Shown here in pieces: positions 6,196 to 13,837 of a stretch of DNA of 15,126 nt (within the stretch, counting starts at the first letter, position 1; each line of letters starts with the position of its first letter). Position numbers and translations under genes: made by a program. Under the pieces are notes generated by a model. That model saw only the letters and a list, made by a program, of their open reading frames with translations. It did no database searches and was not told the DNA's origin. The DNA is taken from contig JAADEU010000126.1 in the NCBI GenBank assembly GCA_013153235.1, positions 1-15,126 of the forward strand. The letters are read 5' to 3'. The stretch comes from Aquificota bacterium. GTDB lineage: Bacteria > Aquificota > Aquificia > Aquificales > Hydrogenothermaceae.

Positions 6196-7494
6196 ATGGA
6201 GAAGGAAGTTCACAGGGTAGGTCCTGTTAAAGGTGAACTCAGGGTTCCATCAGATAAATCCATATCCCACAGGTCAATTATTATCACATCAATGGCCAGT
6301 GGGACAAGCAGTGTGAGAAATTTCCTCAGGGCAGGGGATACCCTCACAACACTGAATGTTTACAGGAAACTCGGTGTAAAGATAGAAGAGGATGGGGATG
6401 TTCTGAAGGTGCACGGCGTGGGTACAACCGGTTTTACAGAACCTGATGACATCCTTGACATGGGCAATTCCGGTACAACAACAAGACTCACAATGGGGGT
6501 CCTTGCAGGGCAGAAATTTTTTTCTGTCATGACCGGAGATGAAAGCCTGAGGAAAAGACCAATGGGGAGGGTTGCAAAGCCCCTTTCCCAGATGAACGCC
6601 ATAATAGACGGAAGGGAAGGAGGAAATCTGCTACCTATCAGTGTCAGGGGAACAGGTCTTAAAGGAATAGAGTTTTTTAACAAAAAGGCCAGTGCCCAGG
6701 TAAAATCTGCACTTTTACTTGCCGGACTGAATGCTGAAGGTGAAACGGTGGTTCAGGAGCCTTTCAGGTCAAGGGACCATACCGAGAAGATGCTCAGGGC
6801 GATGGGTGCGGATATACAGATTGAAGGGGGAAGCCCTTATGTGGTGAGTATAAGAAAAGCAGAAAAGCTTAACCCTGTTGATATAGATGTTCCAGCAGAC
6901 CCGTCCTCCGCTGCATTTTTTGCAGCAGCTGCGGTTATGATTCCCGGTTCTGAGCTTCTTCTGAAGGATGTTCTTATCAACCCGACAAGGGACGGCTTTT
7001 TCAGGAAACTGAAAGAGATGGGGGCAGACATCCAGTACATGAACACCAGGGAAAAAATAGGAGAGCCTGTGGCGGATATACTGGTGAGATATTCCCCCGG
7101 ACTTAAGGGGGTGAGGATAACAGGTGAGGATGTGCCATCCATGGTAGATGAGATTCCGATTTTTGCTATGGTTGCCACACAGGCAGAAGGTGAAACGGTG
7201 ATTACCGGGGCAGCAGAGCTAAGGGTTAAAGAGAGTGACAGGATAAAAGCTGTGGTTGAAAATCTCAGAAGGGTAGGGGTTCAGGTGGAAGAGCTGGAAG
7301 ACGGAATGATAATAAAAGGCCCGCAGAAGATTAAAGGTGGCAGCGTTGACAGTATGAAGGACCACAGAATAGCGATGGCTTTCAGTATCCTGGGACTTAT
7401 ATCACAGGAAGGTATAAAGATAAAGGACGCAGACTGTGCCTACATTTCCTATCCTGAGTTTTATGAGCACCTGCAGTCTGTGCTACAGAAGTAG
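6196..7494 (+). CDS. aroA: 3-phosphoshikimate 1-carboxyvinyltransferase (EPSP synthase)
   Basis: This 432-aa cytoplasmic enzyme joins shikimate-3-phosphate and PEP, the sixth step of the shikimate pathway. Seen motifs include PSDKSISHR (18-26, Lys21 and Arg26 being substrate contacts), GNSGTTTRL (90-98), LRKRPMGR (118-125), SAQVKSALLLAG (166-177), EPFRSRDHTEKM (188-199), VDEIPIFA (317-324, with the presumed catalytic Asp318) and DHRIAMA (389-395). The RPMGR and RDHTEKML forms resemble class II (Gram-positive/CP4-like) enzymes. The glycine that CP4 replaces with Ala is kept (Gly93). The ATG directly follows the ATPase stop, with AGAGGG at 6186-6191 inside the upstream gene. It ends the plus-strand unit; its stop lies one base from the stop of the opposing permease gene. 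Confidence in the family is very high. Confidence 0.97.
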   Translation: MEKEVHRVGPVKGELRVPSDKSISHRSIIITSMASGTSSVRNFLRAGDTLTTLNVYRKLGVKIEEDGDVLKVHGVGTTGFTEPDDILDMGNSGTTTRLTMGVLAGQKFFSVMTGDESLRKRPMGRVAKPLSQMNAIIDGREGGNLLPISVRGTGLKGIEFFNKKASAQVKSALLLAGLNAEGETVVQEPFRSRDHTEKMLRAMGADIQIEGGSPYVVSIRKAEKLNPVDIDVPADPSSAAFFAAAAVMIPGSELLLKDVLINPTRDGFFRKLKEMGADIQYMNTREKIGEPVADILVRYSPGLKGVRITGEDVPSMVDEIPIFAMVATQAEGETVITGAAELRVKESDRIKAVVENLRRVGVQVEELEDGMIIKGPQKIKGGSVDSMKDHRIAMAFSILGLISQEGIKIKDADCAYISYPEFYEHLQSVLQK

Positions 7495-7495
7495 A

Positions 7496-8512
7496 TTATC
7501 TCTTTCTGTAGAAAAAGTAAGTAAGACCACCAAAGTAGATAACCAGAATTCCTGCATATACAGCAGGATGGAGGGTACCTTTCTGTATCAGCTTAACAGA
7601 GTAGGTATTCAGGACCAGATACAGAATGGAGATTAAAACCACAAGGCCTATCAGAGCATCCCTGCTTTTATGGAACTGAAGACCCAGCATAAACCCAAGA
7701 ATTCCGGTGAATAAAAACGGTATGCCGAAAAACAGTCTTTCAGCCATTACCCCAATGGCCCTGTTCTTTTCTTTCTGGTTCTGTTTGATTATTGTAATCA
7801 GTGTTTTGTTGTCCATATCTTCAAATTCGTATCTTTTAATGTATTTTATGTCCAGTACGAATCTGTATTTTTCAAATTTCAGGAGGTTGAATCCTTCCTC
7901 AGATGGAATCTGTATGAAGCCATTTTCAAGGGTCAGCCTGTTATCTGAAAACAGGGCTTTTTTTGCTGTAATTGTTAGACCCTCTTTTTTGTTGAAAATA
8001 AATATATCTTCCATCTCATTCTCATTTTTCCTGTTGACATAGATTGTTATGTCGTCTGAAAGCCTCATAAAGTTCCTCTCAACCAGGGAGTCCAGTACAT
8101 GCTTCTTAACATTTACCGTGATGAATCTTGCCCTTTCCCTGTTTGCGTACGGTACCACCACAAGACTGACAATCAGTGAGATTATAACGAATATAACCGA
8201 CAGAACCATAACGGGAATCAGTATCTGGTTCTTGCTTATACCTGCAGAGTAAATGGCGTAAATCTCCCTGTTTTCCCTCAGGGAATAACCTACAAGCAGT
8301 GCCGATATAAAAAAGCCAAAAAATAGCTGGTATTTCAGGAAAGAGAGATTTACAAAAACCAGAATCTGGAGAAATTTAAAGAACCCTGTGTGGTACAGTA
8401 TTGTTGGAAGGTGTAGAAGCTGGGAGGAGACAATAACCACAGAAAAAAATCCAACGAGGATGAAGAAATACTTAATCAGATTTATGCTGAGGTACCGGTA
8501 GAGAATTTTCAT
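7496..8512 (-). CDS. lptF/lptG: LptF/LptG family LPS export permease
   Basis: This 338-aa inner-membrane protein has the family layout: three N-terminal membrane segments (about 10-36, 50-76, 96-122), a periplasmic beta-jellyroll (about 125-255) and three C-terminal segments (about 262-283, 287-305, 314-333). The LRENREIYAIYSAGIS stretch (78-93) after the second segment is the coupling-helix region, typically rich in this ENREI.A...G pattern. LptF and LptG form the transmembrane pair that LptB powers to extract LPS from the inner membrane. I cannot tell F from G by eye, and its partner is not in the window. The ATG at 8512 lies 22 bases after the mltG stop and lacks a clear Shine-Dalgarno sequence; no better in-frame start exists. 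Its stop is one base from the aroA stop on the other strand. Confidence 0.88.
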   Translation of the reverse strand: MKILYRYLSINLIKYFFILVGFFSVVIVSSQLLHLPTILYHTGFFKFLQILVFVNLSFLKYQLFFGFFISALLVGYSLRENREIYAIYSAGISKNQILIPVMVLSVIFVIISLIVSLVVVPYANRERARFITVNVKKHVLDSLVERNFMRLSDDITIYVNRKNENEMEDIFIFNKKEGLTITAKKALFSDNRLTLENGFIQIPSEEGFNLLKFEKYRFVLDIKYIKRYEFEDMDNKTLITIIKQNQKEKNRAIGVMAERLFFGIPFLFTGILGFMLGLQFHKSRDALIGLVVLISILYLVLNTYSVKLIQKGTLHPAVYAGILVIYFGGLTYFFYRKR

Positions 8513-8534
8513 ATCAAGATTTTATCACAAACTT

Positions 8535-9491
8535 CTATTTTATATTTTTCAGATGCTGGAGGTATGTTCGGGAGAATATATGTCTTTTTCCGTCCTTTGA
8601 ATAAAAGTACAGGAAATCTGTTTCCGCAAAGTTGAGTACCGCCTCAAGGGATTCTATGGAAAAGCTGGATATAGGCGTAGGTGGCAGTCCTCTGTACAGA
8701 TAGGTGTTGTAAAGGGAATCAATCTTCATATTTTTCTTTGTTAGATTGCCGTCCCACTGTCCGGCAAGTTTCAGGGCATAGATAACTGTAGGGTCTATCT
8801 GGAGCTTCATCTTTTTCTTCAGTCTGTTTATGATTACCCCGGCGATAAGGGGTTTTTCTTCCCTGATTGATGTCTCTTTTTCCACAAGTGATGCCACAAT
8901 CATAACCTGATACGGCGAAAGTATGTCTGTTTTTTTAATAACAGGGGCATATATTTCCCTGAATAATTTTAAAAAGTTTTTTACCAGCTCTTCCGGTTCA
9001 GAATTTTTTCTCAGGTAGTATGTTTCTGGAGGAAAATAACCCTCAAATGTTGAACCCTCCAGCCCCATCTTTTTTGTATTTTCACTGTTAAACACATAAC
9101 TGTAGAAAGAACTTCTGTCTATTATTCCCTTATTCTCAAGTTTTTGCCCTATGTCCAGAAGGTCGTCCCCCGGAACTATGGTGAATTTTATAAGTCTCTC
9201 TCTGCCCTCATTGAGTATAGACCACACGTCTGCTATGCTGAGATTTCCCTCAAAGCTGTAATATCCGTATTTTAGAGGTCTGTCCTTTATCCTTGCGTAA
9301 AGGATAAACAGGGTTCTGTTTTGTATGATACCCTTTTCTTTCAGTATTTCCCCAATCCGGTGTATCGTGTATCCCTTTTTGATTTCCAGTTCTGTATAGG
9401 GTACAGGATGTTTGAGGTGTATGTGGTAGTAAAGGCTGAATATAAAGGCACCGGTGATGATTATCGGAATAAGGAAAAGGAGTTTCTTCAT
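8535..9491 (-). CDS. mltG: Endolytic murein transglycosylase MltG
   Basis: This 318-aa membrane-anchored enzyme cleaves nascent peptidoglycan strands internally and so helps end glycan synthesis. An N-terminal helix (about 4-22) anchors it, with the YceG-like domain in the periplasm. Seen motifs are FEGYFPPETYYL (149-160), VASLVEKETS (199-208) with the expected catalytic Glu204, LQIDPTVIYAL (230-240), and near the C-terminus YNTYLYRGLPPTPIS followed by the YFYSKDGKRHIFSRTY block. The first block reads FPP where many members have LFP, a small deviation. The start at 9491 overlaps the ruvX stop by four bases as ATGA, a pairing often seen because mltG and ruvX are close neighbours in several phyla. 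The downstream neighbour is the LptF/G permease. Confidence 0.94.
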   Translation of the reverse strand: MKKLLFLIPIIITGAFIFSLYYHIHLKHPVPYTELEIKKGYTIHRIGEILKEKGIIQNRTLFILYARIKDRPLKYGYYSFEGNLSIADVWSILNEGRERLIKFTIVPGDDLLDIGQKLENKGIIDRSSFYSYVFNSENTKKMGLEGSTFEGYFPPETYYLRKNSEPEELVKNFLKLFREIYAPVIKKTDILSPYQVMIVASLVEKETSIREEKPLIAGVIINRLKKKMKLQIDPTVIYALKLAGQWDGNLTKKNMKIDSLYNTYLYRGLPPTPISSFSIESLEAVLNFAETDFLYFYSKDGKRHIFSRTYLQHLKNIK

Positions 9492-9904
9492 CCCATGCTT
9501 TTACTGTCCAGATAAGATTTCAGTATGTAAACGGCAGAAACAGAGTCTATCTTCTGCTTTCTTTTGGATTTTTTTGTTGTCTCCCTCAGATGTCTTTCTG
9601 CAAGGGTGGTTGTGAACCTTTCATCAACAAATACAATATCAATATCTGGAATGTGTTCTTTTAACTTCTGGGCAAACTCCCTGGTTATTTTCGCCTGTTC
9701 CCCTTCTTCTCCTTTCAATGTAAGGGGAAGTCCTATAACAACAATGCCTACATCGTACTGGTCTATCAGCTGTTTTATCTTCCCGAACACCTTTTCGTCG
9801 TTCTGTATTGGGGGCAGGGGATTGGCGGATATACCCAGGGGGTCGCATACAGCGACCCCTATCCTTTTATTTCCAACATCCAGGGCAAGAACTCTTTTAT
9901 TCAT
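9488..9904 (-). CDS. ruvX: Putative pre-16S rRNA nuclease / Holliday junction resolvase-like (YqgF)
   Basis: This 138-aa cytoplasmic protein has an RNase H-like fold. The N-terminal strand RVLALDVGNKRIGVAV (4-19) provides Asp9; IGLPLTLKGEEGEQA (57-71) is the family's GLP loop; VDERFTT (93-99) provides Glu95; and KIDSVSAVYILKSYL (118-132) provides Asp120. These form the expected acidic metal-binding set. The family was named as a Holliday junction resolvase and in E. coli is tied to 5' maturation of 16S rRNA; the sequence alone cannot choose between them. The ATG at 9904 shares one base with the stop of the DUF2892 gene, and no strong Shine-Dalgarno is seen, so translation is probably coupled. 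The 3' end overlaps mltG by four bases. Confidence 0.93.
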   Translation of the reverse strand: MNKRVLALDVGNKRIGVAVCDPLGISANPLPPIQNDEKVFGKIKQLIDQYDVGIVVIGLPLTLKGEEGEQAKITREFAQKLKEHIPDIDIVFVDERFTTTLAERHLRETTKKSKRKQKIDSVSAVYILKSYLDSKSMG

Positions 9905-10101
9905 CAGGCCGGTTCACAATCTTCACATCTTGTTGATATTCCTGCAAGCTTGTACAGGGGACAGAATGAGAATACAGCGGTCAGAATCAGAACGATTCCC
10001 ATAATCTTTGCAATCTCAAAAACTCCACCTTTTTCAATCCCAAGCCATATAAATATGGCCCCGATAATAACCCTGATTACAGCGTCCCAGAAACCAATCA
10101 T
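9904..10101 (-). CDS. DUF2892 (YgaP-like) small membrane protein with CxxC tail
   Basis: This 65-aa protein has two hydrophobic helices (about 4-20 and 29-46) joined by a short turn, ending FCPLYKLAGISTRCEDCEPA. The CPLY.L.GIST ending matches the DUF2892 family, which also forms the membrane part of rhodanese YgaP. A cysteine is at 47, and a CxxC pair at 59 and 62 lies in the short tail. The family's role is not settled; sulfur trafficking is suspected from rhodanese fusions. A strong AGGAGGG at 10115-10109 precedes the ATG by about eight bases. It sits 21 bases after leuC and shares one base with the start of ruvX. Family call good, function unknown. Confidence 0.85.
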   Translation of the reverse strand: MIGFWDAVIRVIIGAIFIWLGIEKGGVFEIAKIMGIVLILTAVFSFCPLYKLAGISTRCEDCEPA

Positions 10102-10122
10102 GACGCTACCCTCCTGATTTTA

Positions 10123-11409
10123 TTAAACGGCTACCTCAGCCCTACTTCCAACCACTTCGTCAGGATGGGCGATTCTTCCAAGTACAGCGGATGCAGCTGC
10201 CACTGCTGGTCCTGCAAGGTAAACCTCACTGTTTGGATGGCCCATCCTTCCTGTGAAGTTCCTGTTTGATGTTGAGACGCAGACCTCACCTTCTGCAAGT
10301 ATTCCCATATGTCCACCAAGACATGGTCCGCAGGTGGATGTGCTTATCAGACATCCGGCTTCCGCCAGTATATCAAGAAGACCTTCTTTAAGTGCCTGTT
10401 TGTAAGTTCTGTCTGAAGCAGGTATAACGATACATCTGACATCAGGGTGGACCTTTCTGCCCTTGAGTATCTGGGCGGCTATCCTAAGGTCTGTAATTCT
10501 GCCGTTTGTACAGGAGCCGATGAAGACCTGATTTATAGGTTTACCTGCAACCTCTGTAACAGGCTTCACATTGGACGGCAGGTTTGGAGCAGCAACAACA
10601 GGTTCTATTTTTGAGGCGTCAAACTCGTACTCACAGCAGTATCTGGCGTCAGGGTCCGCCTTAATCATCCTCAGGGGCTTTCTGGTTTTGTCTTTCAGCC
10701 ATTCAAGGACCTTCTCGTCTGCTTCCATAATTGCATTCTTTCCACCTGATTCAATGGCCATATTTGTTATTGTAAGCCTCTCCTCAACAGGAAGCTCCTT
10801 TATCGCTTCACCGTGGTATTCCATAGCCCTATACAGGGCTCCGTCAACACCTATTTCTCCTATTACTGTAAGAACAAAGTCCTTTCCACCAACCCATCTC
10901 TGCCTTTTTCCGTAGAATGTGAACTTCATTGTCTCAGGAACTTTGAGCCATGTTTCCCCTGTGGCAAATATGTATGCGATATCCGTCGACCCTACACCTG
11001 TGGAAAATGCACCAAGTGCTCCGTATGTACAGGTGTGGGAGTCGGCTCCCATTATCAGGTCACCGGGAGCAACAAATCCTTTTTCCGGCAGGATTGTATG
11101 CATAACGCCGGAATCCTGACCCTCGAAATAATTTTTTATGCCCATCTTTTTTGCAAAATCCCTTGATATCTTTATCTGCTGAGCAGAAAGTATGTCTTTA
11201 GGCGGGAAGAAGTGGTCCATTACAAGGGCTATCTTATCAGGGTCGTGCACTTTATCTATTCCGTATTTTTCCAGCTGTTTTATGGCAAGTGGTGCTGTTA
11301 TATCATTTGCTATAGCAAGGTCAACCTTAACGGTAACCAGTTCTCCTGGTTCCACGTAATCCCTTCCTGCATGCTCTGCAAGAATTTTTTCTGTAAGTGT
11401 CATTCCCAT
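10123..11409 (-). CDS. leuC: 3-isopropylmalate dehydratase large subunit
   Basis: This 428-aa cytoplasmic aconitase-superfamily enzyme, with LeuD, isomerises 2- to 3-isopropylmalate in leucine synthesis. The [4Fe-4S] ligands are visible: Cys300 in IGSCTNGR (297-304), and Cys360 and Cys363 in STCGPCLGG (358-366). Other landmarks are MGADSHTCTYGALGAF (120-135) and TSNRNFTGRMGHP (380-392). The length is that of the shorter archaeal/thermophile-type LeuC rather than the longer E. coli form. The same subfamily includes homoaconitase and methyl-type paralogues, so substrate is inferred; a leuD gene is not in the window. The first of two nearby ATGs is chosen because AGGAGG lies nine bases upstream of it, against 15 for the second. 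It heads the minus-strand unit that continues into the DUF2892 gene, ruvX, mltG and the permease. Confidence 0.92.
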   Translation of the reverse strand: MGMTLTEKILAEHAGRDYVEPGELVTVKVDLAIANDITAPLAIKQLEKYGIDKVHDPDKIALVMDHFFPPKDILSAQQIKISRDFAKKMGIKNYFEGQDSGVMHTILPEKGFVAPGDLIMGADSHTCTYGALGAFSTGVGSTDIAYIFATGETWLKVPETMKFTFYGKRQRWVGGKDFVLTVIGEIGVDGALYRAMEYHGEAIKELPVEERLTITNMAIESGGKNAIMEADEKVLEWLKDKTRKPLRMIKADPDARYCCEYEFDASKIEPVVAAPNLPSNVKPVTEVAGKPINQVFIGSCTNGRITDLRIAAQILKGRKVHPDVRCIVIPASDRTYKQALKEGLLDILAEAGCLISTSTCGPCLGGHMGILAEGEVCVSTSNRNFTGRMGHPNSEVYLAGPAVAAASAVLGRIAHPDEVVGSRAEVAV

Positions 11410-11490
11410 TTAGATTTTCCTCCTGAGAGATTTTTAAAGTTAGATTATATATTTTAAACTGTTTTAGGAATATTTACTACGGAGGCGTAA
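11410..11490. promoter_or_regulatory. Divergent intergenic region, leuC / VOC gene
   Basis: This 81-base gap separates leuC (minus) from the VOC gene (plus) and should hold both promoters. A minus-strand TATAAT occurs at 11449-11444, a sensible distance from the leuC start, and a plus-strand TATATT at 11448-11453. No convincing -35 box is seen for either. GGAGG at 11481-11485 is the ribosome site of the VOC gene, and AGGAGG (minus, near 11419-11424) serves leuC. No stem-loop or leader peptide for leucine attenuation could be found. Confidence 0.35.
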
Positions 11491-11892
11491 ATGGAATTTT
11501 CCTTCCACCATACTGCACTGAGTGTAAGCGATATGGAAAGTACAGTTGAGTTCTACAGTTATTTTGGTTTCAGGGAGGTTGCATCTTATTCATCACAGGA
11601 TTTTACCGTAAAACATTTGAAACTGGGAGATTTTATTCTGGAGCTGTTCTGGTTCAGGGAACATACAAAAACAGAGCCACTCCCGTTATGGGATGACCTT
11701 AAGATAAATGGCTACAGGCATATAGCACTCAGGGTGGAGGATATTTATGCCATACTCGACATGCTTAAGAAGGACGGATACGCCGATAGGGATACTACCA
11801 TCCAGAGGGGAAAAACAGGAATCCTGTACTTTTTTATCAGGGACCCTGATGGCAACTTTGTTGAGATTGTTCAGGATGATAGGGAACTTTAG
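11491..11892 (+). CDS. VOC-superfamily (glyoxalase/dioxygenase fold) protein
   Basis: This is a 133-aa cytoplasmic protein built of the two paired beta-alpha-beta-beta-beta modules of the VOC superfamily. The usual metal-site positions are all filled: His7 (FHHTALSVSDM, 5-15), Glu51 (FILELFWF, 48-55), His77 (YRHIALRVEDI, 75-85) and Glu125 (DPDGNFVEI, 118-126). That makes a metal-dependent enzyme more likely than a binding protein. The length fits glyoxalase I, methylmalonyl-CoA epimerase and lactoylglutathione-type members, and I cannot pick one. The ATG follows GGAGG by five bases. It is alone on the plus strand, and its last three bases overlap the stop of the convergent gmhB gene. Fold assignment is firm; the substrate is unknown. 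Confidence 0.88.
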   Translation: MEFSFHHTALSVSDMESTVEFYSYFGFREVASYSSQDFTVKHLKLGDFILELFWFREHTKTEPLPLWDDLKINGYRHIALRVEDIYAILDMLKKDGYADRDTTIQRGKTGILYFFIRDPDGNFVEIVQDDREL

Positions 11893-12452
11893 GTGGCTGT
11901 GTTTTTGAGTATAAAATTTTCCACCACATCAAGTATGTTTTCCCCTATGTAGTCTGCCTCAGTGTTATCCACATATTTCATTCCCTGTCCTGTTTTAACA
12001 AGTGCAGCCTTTATTCCCTCTTTGTGGGCAGCCCTGATGTCATTCTCCTTGTCCCCTATCAGGAATGAGCTGGCAGGGTCTATGTTAAACTCCTTTATTC
12101 CCTGTCTTATCATTCCACTAGCAGGTTTTCTACAATCGCATTTCATTGTGTACTCCGGAATTATCCCCTCTGGATGGTGGGGACAGTAGTACACTTTATC
12201 GATATGGATACCTTCTTTTTTGAATATCTCGAGCATATATCCGGTTACTTTCTTAAAGTCCTCCTCTGTGTAATATCCTACCGCTATCCCTGACTGGTTT
12301 GTCACTATAAGGAGTCTGTAGCCTGCATCCTGGAGCATTCTCAGAGCCGGAAATACCTCAGGGTAGATGTGGAAATCCTCTATTCTGTGGACATAGCCGT
12401 AATCTTCGTTTATAACCCCGTCCCTGTCGAGAAAGACCGCTTTATTTTTCAA
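11889..12452 (-). CDS. gmhB: D-glycero-D-manno-heptose 1,7-bisphosphate 7-phosphatase
   Basis: This 187-aa HAD-type phosphatase removes the 7-phosphate in ADP-heptose synthesis for the LPS core. Seen: FLDRDGVIN (7-15) with nucleophile Asp9 and acid/base Asp11; VTNQSG (50-55); the zinc-binding CPHHPEG (90-96) with CDCRKP (105-110); Lys109; and IGDKENDI (132-139) with Asp134 and Asp138. The zinc loop separates it from most HAD proteins. Histidinol-phosphatase HisB-N shares the same motifs, so that reading remains possible, although the other LPS genes in the window favour GmhB. The start is TTG at 12452-12450, overlapping the tldD stop as TTGA, with GGGAGG about eight bases upstream. The 3' end overlaps the convergent VOC gene by three bases. 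Confidence 0.88.
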   Translation of the reverse strand: MKNKAVFLDRDGVINEDYGYVHRIEDFHIYPEVFPALRMLQDAGYRLLIVTNQSGIAVGYYTEEDFKKVTGYMLEIFKKEGIHIDKVYYCPHHPEGIIPEYTMKCDCRKPASGMIRQGIKEFNIDPASSFLIGDKENDIRAAHKEGIKAALVKTGQGMKYVDNTEADYIGENILDVVENFILKNTAT

Positions 12453-13837
12453 ACTGTTCCTCCCAGGGTAAGTTTTTTGATTTTTATTGTAGGCTGGCCA
12501 TCACCTACAGGGGCTGCCTGTCCGCTTTTTCCACATGTTCCTATTGCCCAGCCAAGGTCATACCCGACCCCTTCAACGTCCCTCATTGCTTCAGGTCCGT
12601 TCCCGAGGAGTGAGGCACCTCTAATGGGATAGGTAATTTCCCCATTTTCTATCATATAACCTTCTATAATCTCAAACATGAAATCCCCGTTTACCGTGTT
12701 TACCTGTCCACCCCCCATTTTTACCACATATACGCCTTTCTTTGTGTCTTTTATAAGGTCATGGGGGTTGTCCTTTCCTGGAGCTATGTATGTGTTCCTC
12801 ATCCTGACAATAGGAATGTTTCTGTAGGTATCTCTTCTGCCGTTTCCTGTTGGCTGTTTTCCTGTTTTAAGGGCTGTAAGCCTGTCGTACATAAAGTTCT
12901 TGAGATAGCCTTTTTCTATCAGAACAGTTTTCTGGGAGGGAACCCCCTCATCGTCAAAGGAGTAGCTTCCCATCTTCCCGGGTATTGTGCCGTCATCAAT
13001 TACGGTTATAAGCTCCGAAGCAACCTTTTCTCCGATTTTACCGGCATACACAGACAGTCCGTTTTCTGCAAGGTCTGCCTCGAGGCCATGTCCTACAGCC
13101 TCGTGAATCATCGTTCCTCCGGCATCTGAGGATATTACCACCGGCATACTCCCTGCCGGGGCAGGTTTTGCCCTCAACCCTGTTACCGCCCGGTGGGCTG
13201 CCTTCATTGATACAAACTCTATTATGTCCACATCCCCGCTGTCAAAAAACTCATAACCGGCCGTTCCACCTGCGGATTCGTATCCTTTCTGGAGTGTGCC
13301 ATCTTCTCTGGCAACCGCCTCAACGTACAGGGCTACCCTTGACTGGGTATCCTCAACAATTTCACCCAGTGTGTTTACAATCAATACTTTCCTTCTGGAA
13401 TCCCTCAGGGTTATACTGGCCTGAATGATTCTTCCGTCAAAAGCCCTTACTGTATCATCTGCTTTAAGGAGAATCTCCTTTTTTCTTCTAATTGAGTAGT
13501 CCTCCGGGTCAAGTAGTGTGGGGGTATAACCTGTCTGATACATAAGACCAACCCTGATTTTTCCTTCTCCTTCTTTCCTGACAAGTGTGGTTACAAGCCT
13601 GTTAAGGGAATCTTTTGTTAAATCTGTGGTGTACCCGTAGAGCGTCCTTCCGTCCTTTATTATCCTTATTCCAACACCCTCGTCGTAGCCCTCAACGGCT
13701 CTCTGTATTTTCCGGTTTTCAAAATTAAGGGTGGTGGTATACCTGTATTCGTAAAAAATCTCTCCGTACTGTCCCCCCTCAGACATAAGCCTTGTGAGAA
13801 GGTATGGGGCTATCTCCCTTATAAATGATTTTTTCAT
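12449..13837 (-). CDS. tldD: Metalloprotease TldD
   Basis: This 462-aa cytoplasmic protein is the catalytic half of the TldD/TldE protease, which degrades unfolded peptides and matures some modified peptides in other bacteria. The zinc motif HEAVGH is at 245-250 within GGTMIHEAVGHGLEADL (240-256), and the third ligand is Cys435 in GTCGKSGQAAPVGDGQPT. The length is close to the usual 470-480. Landmarks such as GKMGSYSFDDEGVP (287-300), KNFMYDR (313-319) and NTVNGDF (380-386) are typical. The TldE/PmbA partner is not in the window. The ATG at 13837 immediately follows the stop of the 164-aa gene, and gmhB overlaps its own stop, so the three are probably coupled. Confidence 0.95.
   Translation of the reverse strand: MKKSFIREIAPYLLTRLMSEGGQYGEIFYEYRYTTTLNFENRKIQRAVEGYDEGVGIRIIKDGRTLYGYTTDLTKDSLNRLVTTLVRKEGEGKIRVGLMYQTGYTPTLLDPEDYSIRRKKEILLKADDTVRAFDGRIIQASITLRDSRRKVLIVNTLGEIVEDTQSRVALYVEAVAREDGTLQKGYESAGGTAGYEFFDSGDVDIIEFVSMKAAHRAVTGLRAKPAPAGSMPVVISSDAGGTMIHEAVGHGLEADLAENGLSVYAGKIGEKVASELITVIDDGTIPGKMGSYSFDDEGVPSQKTVLIEKGYLKNFMYDRLTALKTGKQPTGNGRRDTYRNIPIVRMRNTYIAPGKDNPHDLIKDTKKGVYVVKMGGGQVNTVNGDFMFEIIEGYMIENGEITYPIRGASLLGNGPEAMRDVEGVGYDLGWAIGTCGKSGQAAPVGDGQPTIKIKKLTLGGTV

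Noticed and set aside
10571..11166. Plus-strand open frames opposite leuC
   Set aside because: They mirror conserved LeuC codons. Cys-rich translations are an artefact of the antisense frame.
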